Made by a program: the position numbers and the translations under genes
Part shown: positions 1-5,944 of the stretch, piece after piece
How the letters are laid out: each line of letters starts with the position of its first letter
How positions within the stretch are numbered: the first letter of the stretch is position 1
The notes under the pieces: generated by a model
What the model was told of the DNA's origin: nothing
What the model saw: the letters and a program-made list of their open reading frames with translations, nothing else
Databases searched by the model: none
Source of the DNA: Ramlibacter tataouinensis
Lineage (GTDB): Bacteria; Pseudomonadota; Gammaproteobacteria; Burkholderiales; Burkholderiaceae_C
Direction: 5' to 3'
Length of the DNA: 13,313 nucleotides
NCBI GenBank assembly: GCA_002427815.1
Contig: DIZF01000034.1
Span: forward strand, 1 to 13,313

Positions 1-17
1 CTGGGGTCTTCTCATAA

Positions 18-49
18 TGGCCGTTATGGAGAGCTATTCATAACGGCCA
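18..49. repeat. 11-bp perfect inverted repeat, 10-nt loop
   Basis: TGGCCGTTATG at 18-28 is the exact reverse complement of CATAACGGCCA at 39-49. The left arm also sits inside a near-palindrome, CATAATGGCCGTTATG (13-28). No T-run follows either side, so it is not a canonical terminator. It lies about 77 bp upstream of the phosphatidyltransferase gene and could be a regulator site, a cruciform, or the edge of a dispersed intergenic repeat. The function is unknown; only the symmetry is certain. Confidence 0.6.
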
Positions 50-125
50 CAAGCGGTCGTTCGTGTCACGCCGGCCGGCCGTCTGCTTCAGACTGACCTA
101 GGCTGCCTTCATATAAGCTGTTGAA

Positions 126-686
126 ATGATTAACCTGCCAAATGGCCTCACCTTGCTGCGATTCGCTCTGGTGCCCGCCATCGCGGTGCAGTTGCTGCAA
201 GGCGAATACGGTGTGGCCTGTGTGCTGTTCATCGTCTCGGCCCTGTCCGACCTGGCAGATGGGATGATTGCGCGGCATTGGAACCAGCGTACCCGGTTCG
301 GAGCGGTTGCCGACCCCCTTGCCGACAAGTTGACGATGCTGACGGTGACTGTGCTGCTCACGGTCCAGCACGGGCTGCCCTGGTGGTTCGCAGTGGCGGT
401 CGTTCTGCGCGACGGACTGATCATGGTTGGCGCGCTTGCCTACCACTTATTGATCGGGCCTGTGGAGATGGCACCGAGTCGCATTTCAAAGCTCAACACC
501 GCGCTTGAGTTCTCACTTCTTGTCGCTGTAATGGCTATCCGCGCCGGCTATGTTCCTGATGGGGTCTGGCGGCAGGCGCTGCTGGTGACAACGCTTGTTA
601 CCATCGCCTTGTCGGGTGGGCACTACGTGCTCGTATGGAGCCGCAAAGCGACTCAGTCGCAATCGGGAGCCACGAGAGACGGCTGA
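126..686 (+). CDS. CDP-alcohol phosphatidyltransferase family protein
   Basis: This 186-aa integral membrane enzyme should transfer a phosphoalcohol to CDP-diacylglycerol, releasing CMP, in phospholipid synthesis at the inner membrane. The family signature D-x2-DG-x2-AR-x8-G-x3-D-x3-D is complete and exactly spaced: D42, D45-G46, A49-R50, G59, D63, D67. The N-terminus (NLPNGLTLLR) is the usual start of PgsA-like members, which supports this ATG although no clear Shine-Dalgarno precedes it. Several hydrophobic segments follow (about 15-40, 68-85, 88-108, 128-145, 150-170). The length suits the family (about 180-200 aa). It stands alone, not beside uvrC or other usual pgsA neighbours, so it may be a secondary paralogue rather than the housekeeping phosphatidylglycerophosphate synthase. 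The family is near certain; the alcohol substrate cannot be told. Confidence 0.9.
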   Translation: MINLPNGLTLLRFALVPAIAVQLLQGEYGVACVLFIVSALSDLADGMIARHWNQRTRFGAVADPLADKLTMLTVTVLLTVQHGLPWWFAVAVVLRDGLIMVGALAYHLLIGPVEMAPSRISKLNTALEFSLLVAVMAIRAGYVPDGVWRQALLVTTLVTIALSGGHYVLVWSRKATQSQSGATRDG

Positions 687-729
687 TGGGTAACCCACCT
701 CATGCAATTGGGTCGCCAGGAAGCGGGGC

Positions 730-775
730 CGTCGCATTTGACCTACCGTGCGCCCGCTTTGCACCGGGAGCGGTC
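730..775 (+). repeat. Dispersed 46-bp repeat, copy 1
   Basis: This stretch matches 1677-1722 at 40 of 46 positions by eye, in the same orientation. The shared core, TGACCTACCGTGCGCC, is identical in both. Similarity fades outside the 46 bp. Both copies lie in non-coding gaps flanking the SpoIIAA-like gene. This fits a short dispersed intergenic repeat, or the remains of a duplication. Confidence 0.65.
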
Positions 776-863
776 TCTAAAACAGCTTACCGATAGGGGC
801 CCTTCAACCATCCGGGCGATTGCCGGAACTCGCTACTGGCCTCGCCAGCAGGGGCTCCCGCTA

Positions 864-879
864 TGTTCGCTGGCGAACA
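864..879. promoter_or_regulatory. Dyad TGTTCGC-TG-GCGAACA upstream of the SpoIIAA-like gene
   Basis: Two perfectly complementary 7-bp arms (864-870 and 873-879) are separated by TG. The dyad centre lies about 60 bp before the ATG at 932, a usual distance for a transcription factor site. Only the symmetry is seen; the operator role is inference. Confidence 0.3.
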
Positions 880-931
880 GAATGGTCAACCTTGATGGTC
901 TAAAGTGGCGCCTCCGCTCATGGAGGATCGC

Positions 932-1297
932 ATGCTCGACTACTCGATAATGAAACCCGAAGGCATCCTGGTGCTAAACCCCCACGCGCCGTTAAGCAAA
1001 GAGGACTTCGGAGGTCTCAGCGTTGATGTCGATTCTTATCTTTCCGACCACGCCAAACTCCACGGCGTGTTGATTCATTCGAAGGGATTTCCCGGATGGG
1101 AGAACTTCGGGGGATTCACCGCGCACATGCACTTTGTTCGCGAGCGCCACAAGAAGGTCGAACGTGTGGCAGTTGTGACGGACAGCCCGTTCGCCGGCGT
1201 GGCGGAGTCACTTGGCAAACATTTTACGTCGGCTGAAGTAAGGCACTTCCCATTTTCCGATGACGTGAAGGCGTTGGACTGGTTGAAGACCGCGTGA
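932..1297 (+). CDS. SpoIIAA-like / STAS-type small protein
   Basis: This predicted 121-aa soluble protein resembles the SpoIIAA-like (STAS-fold) family common in proteobacteria. Characteristic blocks are a hydrophobic strand near residues 12-16, FPGWENFGGF around 52-61, and VERVAVVTDSP followed by a C-terminal FPF...ALDWL. The family role is poorly known; STAS folds usually serve in protein-protein regulation or lipid binding, and no catalytic residues are evident. The ATG at 932 is chosen because GGAGG (922-926) lies 5 nt before it; an in-frame extension to 905 lacks such a site. The gene stands alone with gaps of about 245 bp upstream and 700 bp downstream. Its stop codon lies inside a 10-bp inverted repeat. 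The family call is fairly sure; the function is unknown. Confidence 0.75.
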   Translation: MLDYSIMKPEGILVLNPHAPLSKEDFGGLSVDVDSYLSDHAKLHGVLIHSKGFPGWENFGGFTAHMHFVRERHKKVERVAVVTDSPFAGVAESLGKHFTSAEVRHFPFSDDVKALDWLKTA

Positions 1298-1327
1298 GGT
1301 CAACTCGGGGGTGCGAAGACCTCACGC
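1292..1327. terminator. Possible hairpin terminator without T-run
   Basis: GCGTGAGGTC (1292-1301) and GACCTCACGC (1318-1327) are perfect complements with a 16-nt loop. The hairpin includes the TGA stop of the SpoIIAA-like gene. There is no run of T after it, so intrinsic termination is uncertain. A role in mRNA 3'-end stability, or binding of a protein to the DNA, is equally possible. Confidence 0.35.
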
Positions 1328-1491
1328 ATGGCTTACTGGATTCGTTCTTGACTTGCGTGGTGGTGCTTTTGGCCGGCTGTGATGCTAGCTTGGCGCCGCG
1401 CTCGGACGCCCTCGGAAGGCCCCCGCCATCTAACAATCTTAGACAGCTCGCAGCTGTCCAGCCGCCAGCAAATTCGTGCTCCGGGTTATAG
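1294..1491 (+). CDS. Doubtful 65-aa ORF with lipobox-like sequence
   Basis: A GTG at 1294 overlaps the preceding TGA in a GTGA arrangement, a layout typical of translational coupling. The frame contains the hydrophobic run FLTCVVVLLAGC at residues 18-29, ending in LAGC, which matches a bacterial lipobox. Against it: acidic residues (E8, D9, D16) precede the hydrophobic stretch, there is no independent ribosome binding site, and the start lies inside an inverted repeat. The 37-residue remainder shows no recognisable domain. It may well be chance. Confidence 0.15.
   Translation: MRSTRGCEDLTHGLLDSFLTCVVVLLAGCDASLAPRSDALGRPPPSNNLRQLAAVQPPANSCSGL
1442..1458. repeat. Hairpin GACAGCT-CGC-AGCTGTC
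   Basis: Two perfect 7-bp arms surround a 3-nt loop. The sequence after it is not T-rich, so a terminator is unlikely. It lies 33 bp before the phased 10-bp array, and the two could belong to one site. Confidence 0.4.
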
Positions 1492-1530
1492 GTTTCCAGA
1501 GGTTGTTTGAGGTTGTTTGAGGTTTCCCGC
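1491..1530 (+). repeat. Helically phased 10-bp array, four GGTT units
   Basis: Four consecutive 10-bp blocks each begin with GGTT (1491, 1501, 1511, 1521). The two inner blocks are identical (GGTTGTTTGA) and the two outer ones both begin GGTTTCC. A spacing of one helical turn puts all GGTT groups on one DNA face, as in iterons or arm-type binding sites. It is non-coding and its binding partner is unknown. Confidence 0.55.
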
Positions 1531-1676
1531 CGGACTCGTGCGGAATACGATGGTCCTGCTCAACCAGTCCGGGACGACGAGCGGCCTGTCCAGTGATCGT
1601 GATCAGCGTCCTGGTCGCCGTCTTTGGCTGGACCGCCTTTGAACCCGTGACCACCGGCCATCGACCCAAAGCGTAC

Positions 1677-1722
1677 CGTTGCATCTGACCTACCGTGCGC
1701 CAGCTCTGCAGCGGGAGCCGTC
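1677..1722 (+). repeat. Dispersed 46-bp repeat, copy 2
   Basis: This is the second copy of the repeat at 730-775, with six mismatches in 46 positions. Just downstream, GTCATTC occurs at the copy's 3' edge (1720-1726) and again about 90 bp on, inside CGTCATTCGTCC. A related GTCGTTCG follows the inverted repeat at the window start, suggesting a wider family of intergenic repeats in this genome. Confidence 0.6.
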
Positions 1723-1836
1723 ATTCAGCTTCGGCCAGCCGCCGACGAGTCCCGGCCAAGACCTGCCGTTGGGCTTCCTGCTCGAAAGCTGACGCTCGTT
1801 GAGCGGCCAATCGTCATTCGTCCTACCAATCTGAAA

Positions 1837-1851
1837 TGTTGCGATGCAACA
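1837..1851. promoter_or_regulatory. Dyad TGTTGC-GAT-GCAACA before the CBS gene
   Basis: Perfect 6-bp arms flank GAT about 150 bp upstream of the CBS-domain gene. It could bind a dimeric regulator. Only the symmetry supports it. Confidence 0.25.
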
Positions 1852-1999
1852 CCCACGTGCATCTGTGTTCCGAGTAACGGCAAGAATCCAAAACAAACCA
1901 CATTCCAGGTGCTATATTTTCAGAAGCTGACTTCACCTTGGCAGCAAGTTATTGGTTCTAAAGCAAATCGTAGTCAGTGCATCCTCAAGGAGGAACGCG

Positions 2000-2608
2000 A
2001 TGACAACGCATACTTTCAGAGTGGTTGGTGCCATTGGCCTCACTCTGCTTTCGCCCTCTGCATTTTCTGCGCTGGAGGACGTGCAGTCGACATTTGGCAA
2101 AGGGGTGATGTACGCGTTCTTTCTGGTCGTGATTGTTGCGGCAGTCGTCGTATATTTCATGCGATTTCAAGACAAGCGGCGGACGCCACTGAATAAGGTA
2201 TTCGAGGAGCGGGAAGCGATCCACTCGGTCGGACCCGATGCCCTGGTCAGCGAGTGCGCGTCCAAGATGACCTCGGAGAAGATCGGTGCCCTGGTCGTAA
2301 TGGATGGCGAACGCTTGATAGGAATATTCACGGAACGAGATGCGCTGAGCAGAGTGTTGGCGCAAGGCCTCGATCCGGGCCGCACGAAAATCTCCGACGT
2401 GATGACCAGGAACCCCTATTGCATCCCACCGACAACGACCGTTGGCGAAGCGATGCGGTTGGTCACCACGCGGCGATTCCGGCATCTGCCCATTGTGGAA
2501 AATAACAAGCTTGTCGCCGTCATATCGAGCGGCGACCTGACCCATTGGCTTGTCAAGGACAAGATAGGGGAGGTTCAGGAACTTGTCGACCTCGCCGCCC
2601 GCTCCTGA
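2000..2608 (+). CDS. Membrane-anchored tandem CBS-domain protein
   Basis: This 202-aa protein is probably held in the inner membrane with its CBS pair in the cytoplasm. Residues 1-24 resemble a signal sequence ending in AFSA. Residues 35-54 form one strong transmembrane helix followed by positive residues (MRFQDKRR). CBS domain 1 covers about 70-122 (KIGALVVMDGERLIGIFTERD), and CBS domain 2 about 134-186 (DVMTRNP, then RHLPIV and AVISSGDLTHWLV). CBS pairs bind adenine nucleotides such as AMP, ATP or SAM and act as energy sensors. No transporter or enzyme domain is attached, so a partner protein is likely. The ATG at 2000 is set by AAGGAGG (1988-1994) with a 5-nt spacer; an in-frame ATG at 1952 has no such site. 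It is monocistronic and converges on the EF-hand-like gene. The architecture is sure; the partner is unknown. Confidence 0.85.
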   Translation: MTTHTFRVVGAIGLTLLSPSAFSALEDVQSTFGKGVMYAFFLVVIVAAVVVYFMRFQDKRRTPLNKVFEEREAIHSVGPDALVSECASKMTSEKIGALVVMDGERLIGIFTERDALSRVLAQGLDPGRTKISDVMTRNPYCIPPTTTVGEAMRLVTTRRFRHLPIVENNKLVAVISSGDLTHWLVKDKIGEVQELVDLAARS

Positions 2609-2689
2609 CCCCCGGAAATATGATGACCGCGACCGACCGTGCCCCAGAACGGTGTTTCTAGGTCTTCATCAGCCACTGGGAGCCCTTTC

Positions 2690-2713
2690 ACATGCGTCAA
2701 TTCCGACGCATGT
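2690..2713. terminator. Hairpin between convergent genes, possible bidirectional terminator
   Basis: ACATGCGTC (2690-2698) and GACGCATGT (2705-2713) form a perfect 9-bp stem with a 6-nt loop. It lies between the ends of the plus-strand CBS gene and the minus-strand EF-hand-like gene, where a shared terminator is expected. Neither side has a T-run, which weakens the call. Confidence 0.45.
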
Positions 2714-2781
2714 TGCTACGTTCGATAGCCCAGCCAGCACCATCCGACTTGAGATCCCAGGCGCGAGCCGCACGCCGCTAA

Positions 2782-3084
2782 TCAGTTGGGTCCGCCCCTC
2801 AAGTCCGACATGGGGACCCTGCCATTCTTGTTCATCCTTTTCCACATCCTCGCGTGGTGACGATCCCATTCCCTCTTGTTGACCATCCCATCGCGGTCGG
2901 CATGCATGTCAGAAAAGTCCCTGTACATGTCGGAACGGCCCGCACCCATCGACGCAGTGCCTTCGGTTCGCACGTTGGAGGGATAGGTATTTTGAGAAGG
3001 GTGGGAAACCACGCCAGGAGGCGCTTGTGCGAATGCAGTGGCGCAAGACAGGGCGCACCCTGCGGCCAAAAGTGACAATTTCAT
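2782..3084 (-). CDS. Secreted small EF-hand-like protein
   Basis: This predicted 100-aa protein begins MKLSLLAAGCALSCATAFAQ, a Sec signal peptide with likely cleavage after AFAQ (residue 20). The start at 3084 is chosen for that signal; the longer frame back to 3246 runs into IS remnant sequence. There is no strong Shine-Dalgarno. Residues 61-72 (HADRDGMVNKRE) fit an EF-hand loop, with D63, D65, G66, V68 and E72 in the right places but His instead of Asp at position 1. Residues 83-94 (RMNKNGRVPMSD) look like a second, more degenerate loop. The mature protein of about 80 residues would lie in the periplasm. Calcium or another divalent cation may bind, but the missing first ligands make this uncertain. 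It converges with the CBS gene, and IS debris lies upstream. Its cellular role is unknown. Confidence 0.7.
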   Translation of the reverse strand: MKLSLLAAGCALSCATAFAQAPPGVVSHPSQNTYPSNVRTEGTASMGAGRSDMYRDFSDMHADRDGMVNKREWDRHHARMWKRMNKNGRVPMSDLRGGPN

Positions 3085-3193
3085 GGGATTCCGATCGAGG
3101 ATTGGTTGAAGAGGGACAACCACAATAGCCGTCCAGCGGCCGCTGCGCCTGTAGGACCAACGCCATTGAACTGGTAGGGCAAAGGGGTCGGAC

Positions 3194-3280
3194 TGGGCTG
3201 CTGCCGGTTCCGTGGACACCGACCTAAGTTTCTTGAGCTTTCTCAAAGTCTATCGGCCTGACATAGCCCACCGTCGAAAA
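3194..3280 (-). mobile_element. IS3-family insertion sequence remnant (3' end)
   Basis: On the minus strand, 3280-3224 reads FSTVGYVRPIDFEKAQET then TAG. This resembles the C-terminus of IS3-family OrfB transposases (HSTxGYxSPxxFE). After the stop comes a terminal repeat that ends at 3194 in CA (TG when read on the plus strand), agreeing with the TG...CA ends of this family. Everything upstream of about 3281 is lost and replaced by the region downstream of the hydrolase gene, so the element is dead. A near-identical end lies inverted at 10198-10224. Recognition is from family knowledge, not a database search. Confidence 0.65.
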
Positions 3281-3329
3281 AGGCATCCCTGTACTGGAGT
3301 CGAGCCGCTGCGCTGGCCCAAAGCCCTCG

Positions 3330-4484
3330 CTACAGGCTCCGCAGGAACTCCCCCAGGAGCCGGTTCACTTCTTCCGGCTTCTCCTGCTGCACCCAATGGC
3401 CGGCGCCGTCGACGAAATGCGTGCCGACCCATTTGGTGCAGACCTCGTTCGTCATTCGTTCGAGGGCGCCGGGTGCCTGGTAACTGCCCCAGTCCCGCGC
3501 ACCGGCGATGAAGCAGGCGGGTACGTCGATGGTGCGGCCCGAGAACGCCCGCAGCTCCGAGTTGTATCCGGAATGAAGGCTCACCCGATAGCCCTGCAGG
3601 CCGCTCTGGAAGCCCGTGCGCCGGTACTCCGCGGCGTACACCGCCATCTCATCGTCCGGCATCCATCGGCAGCCGGCAATCTGGTTTGAGCCGGGCATCT
3701 CTGGCGCCACCGTTTCGGCCATGGTCTTGTCCAGGTCCATGACGTAGTAGGTTGGCATCTTCGCGAGCTCGCTTGCGCTCCACGACGCCAGCGGGTGTGG
3801 ATTGTTGTCTTTCCAGTCGCCGCTCTTGAAGTGGTAGTACGCGCGAAGGAAATCGTGAACGCCTTGCGGGCAGTGCCACATGTCGGCGTTGGCCTGCGGC
3901 GTCGAGTAGTACCAGCGGTAATGCTTGCGCGCGCGGGCCAACTGCGCCAGCGTCTCCGGAATTCCCGCACCTTGTGAGCTCGCCTTCGCGGGCGCCGCGG
4001 CGGTATTCATCGGCAGCGCGGGAGCGCCGGTGAACGGCGCGCTCATGAGGACGACGGAGCGGAACACATCCGGCCGCACCAGGGCGCACCACGCGGCGAC
4101 CGGCGAGCCATAGTCATGGCCAATGACGGCCGCGACCTGGTCACGGCCGAGTGCCTTGACCAGGCCCAGCGTGTCGCTCACGCGGTTCAGGAATGTGTAC
4201 GGCAGCAGATCGTCTTCGTAGGCGACATCGGTGCCCGTGGTCCTGCCATAGCCGCGCTGGTCGGGCGCGACCACATGAAAGCCCGCCGCCGCGAGGAACG
4301 GCAACTGCTTGCGCCAGCTGAACGCCAGCTCCGGAAAGCCATGCAGCAGGACGACACAAGGACGGCCGGGACGCTCGAAGCCCGCCTCGAGCACGTGCAT
4401 CGTGCAGCCGTTGTTGTTGTCGATCAGGCGGGAGCGCACCCCGTCGGGCAGCGTGTTCTCGCCATATAGCACGTGCGTATTCAT
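3330..4484 (-). CDS. Alpha/beta hydrolase, epoxide-hydrolase type
   Basis: This 384-aa cytoplasmic enzyme probably opens an epoxide (or cleaves an ester or C-halogen bond) through an aspartyl-ester intermediate. HGFPE (48-52) gives the oxyanion loop. GHDYGS (122-127) holds D124 as nucleophile; an Asp here separates epoxide hydrolases from Ser esterases. The acid is likely D331 in GARDWG, and the base H363 in GAGHWVQQEKP. Tyrosines in the cap (for example Y287 in AEYRRTGF) could activate the epoxide. The cap region (about 150-300) is longer than in typical 300-330-aa members. The ATG at 4484 has GGAG 5 nt upstream; a start at 4514 is less well supported. It begins 42 bp after the FAD oxidoreductase gene and is the last gene of the operon. 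The substrate is unknown. Confidence 0.88.
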   Translation of the reverse strand: MNTHVLYGENTLPDGVRSRLIDNNNGCTMHVLEAGFERPGRPCVVLLHGFPELAFSWRKQLPFLAAAGFHVVAPDQRGYGRTTGTDVAYEDDLLPYTFLNRVSDTLGLVKALGRDQVAAVIGHDYGSPVAAWCALVRPDVFRSVVLMSAPFTGAPALPMNTAAAPAKASSQGAGIPETLAQLARARKHYRWYYSTPQANADMWHCPQGVHDFLRAYYHFKSGDWKDNNPHPLASWSASELAKMPTYYVMDLDKTMAETVAPEMPGSNQIAGCRWMPDDEMAVYAAEYRRTGFQSGLQGYRVSLHSGYNSELRAFSGRTIDVPACFIAGARDWGSYQAPGALERMTNEVCTKWVGTHFVDGAGHWVQQEKPEEVNRLLGEFLRSL

Positions 4485-4526
4485 GAGAGCTCCAATGCGG
4501 ACCAGTCCGCTCATTGTCCCCGCGGC

Positions 4527-5912
4527 TCAGGAAGCCCGTATCTCTTCGGCGCGCAGGGGCATGCCCAGTTCGCGCAGGGCCGCCTGCACCTTTTTCACCG
4601 GGACGTCGCGCACCCGCACACCTTCCTCCAGGGCGATTGCGGCGGCGACGCCGGCGGCCTGGCCGGTTGCCATGCACGCGGGCATGTTGCGCGAGCGCGC
4701 ATGCGCCTCGTGGTCGGCGGAGATGCAGCGCCCGGCCACCAGGATCTGCTCGACGCCCTGCGGCAGCAGGCAGCGGTACGGAATCTCGTACGGCGGCATG
4801 CTCTGGAAGTCGACGTCGCCGCCCTTCGGGTCGTGGATGTCCAGCGCCGACACGTCGGCCGCGATGGTGTCGTCGAAGCGCGTTTCGCCGCGCGAGTCGG
4901 GGCCTGTCAACGTGTACTCGCCGAGGATGTGCCGCGTCTCGCGCACGCCGAGGATGGGCGAAACCTGCCCCAGGCGTGCCGCCTCGAAACCGGGCACGCG
5001 CTCCTTCAGGAAGCGCGACACGCCCTCGATCTGGCGGTAGCACTCCAGGATCGCGGCCGTGAACTCCGGCGGGTTGAACACGTTCACGCCCAGCACCCGC
5101 GTCGCGTTGACGTACATCTGCCCATCGGCGGTCTTGAGGGTGATGTTGTCGCGCTGCAGCTTGACGCCGGTCTCGGCCTGGAAGCGGCGCAGCATGCCGT
5201 TGAAGCCCGTCAGCCAGAGCCCGTAGGCCAGGCCTTCCACGTCCGCGGGAATGGCGCGGGCCGGCACGTCGTCGCAGGTGCGCGCCCAGTCCGCCAGGCG
5301 CTGGAGGTCGACGTTCTTCATGATGAAGTACATCGACACCGGCTGCATCGTCTGTTCGGCATTGCCCGCGCCCATGACGAAGGGCGCATTGGCCTTGGCC
5401 GCCATGTCGGCGTCGGCGGAGCAGTCGATGAGGACCTTGGCGCCGACGAACTGGCGGCCGCTCTTGCTTTCGATGATCACGCCGGTGACGGCGCCCTCTT
5501 CGACATGCGGCGCCGAGACGAACGTCTCGAACAGGATCTGGACGCCGGCCTCCACGCACAGCCGCGTCAGCAGCATTTTCATGATCTCGGGATCGGTCGG
5601 CGAGGCGATCTTCACGCCGCCGGTCTTGGTGGTCGCCATGTAGTCGTCGCCCGCGCCGCCGGCCGAACGCGCGAGGTTCCAGATCTCGAGGGGAATGCCG
5701 CCGATCAGCGCGCCCGAGGGCTTGGTGTTCAGACCCAGCGTCAGGATGCCGCCGAGGGAGCCGAAGCGCTCGATCAGCACCACCTTCTTGCCGCGCCGCG
5801 CGGCGGCGATCGCGGCGATCGGCCCCGTAGTACCGCCTCCCACCACGACGATGTCCGCTTCCATCAGCACCGGGATGTCCCGTGCCGGTTCATTGATCTT
5901 GGTTCGGGTCAC
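4527..5912 (-). CDS. FAD-dependent oxidoreductase (FAD_oxidored family)
   Basis: This 461-aa flavoprotein has an N-terminal Rossmann dinucleotide motif: ADIVVVGGGTTG (19-30), then AAIAAARRGKKVVLIER ending in the acidic residue that binds the ribose. A DCSADAD block in the middle and a C-terminal ILVAGRCISAD...ACMATGQAAGVAAA segment complete the FAD site, as in the FAD_oxidored family related to glucose-inhibited division protein and fumarate reductase flavoproteins. No signal peptide is seen, so it should be cytoplasmic. GTG at 5912 is preferred: AAGGA lies 6 nt upstream, and the longer frame to 5987 would overlap the binding-protein gene. The gaps are 32 bp after the binding-protein gene and 42 bp before the hydrolase. 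It likely oxidises or desaturates the imported substrate, which is unknown. Confidence 0.87.
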   Translation of the reverse strand: MTRTKINEPARDIPVLMEADIVVVGGGTTGPIAAIAAARRGKKVVLIERFGSLGGILTLGLNTKPSGALIGGIPLEIWNLARSAGGAGDDYMATTKTGGVKIASPTDPEIMKMLLTRLCVEAGVQILFETFVSAPHVEEGAVTGVIIESKSGRQFVGAKVLIDCSADADMAAKANAPFVMGAGNAEQTMQPVSMYFIMKNVDLQRLADWARTCDDVPARAIPADVEGLAYGLWLTGFNGMLRRFQAETGVKLQRDNITLKTADGQMYVNATRVLGVNVFNPPEFTAAILECYRQIEGVSRFLKERVPGFEAARLGQVSPILGVRETRHILGEYTLTGPDSRGETRFDDTIAADVSALDIHDPKGGDVDFQSMPPYEIPYRCLLPQGVEQILVAGRCISADHEAHARSRNMPACMATGQAAGVAAAIALEEGVRVRDVPVKKVQAALRELGMPLRAEEIRAS

Positions 5913-5944
5913 TGCCTGTCCTTGGGTCGTGTGCTCGCTGGGGC

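Larger units (their letters stand above)
1298..1999. other. 700-bp gene-poor gap rich in small repeats
   Basis: No convincing gene is seen on either strand apart from the doubtful ORF at 1294-1491. The gap holds a 7-bp-arm hairpin (1442-1458), a phased 10-bp array (1491-1530), copy 2 of the dispersed 46-bp repeat (1677-1722), a TGTTGC-GAT-GCAACA dyad (1837-1851) and an A+T-rich spot with TATATT (1913-1918) before the CBS gene. Such gaps often mark old insertion or recombination sites. Confidence 0.5.

Noticed and set aside
892..906. TTGAT half-sites before the SpoIIAA-like gene and uspA, considered as FNR/ANR boxes
   Set aside because: The second half-site (ATCAA) is missing in both cases, so anaerobic control is not supported.
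4141..5559. Minus-strand open frame of 472 codons overlapping the flavoprotein and hydrolase
   Set aside because: It is out of frame with both real genes and highly Arg/Ala/Pro-rich without motifs.
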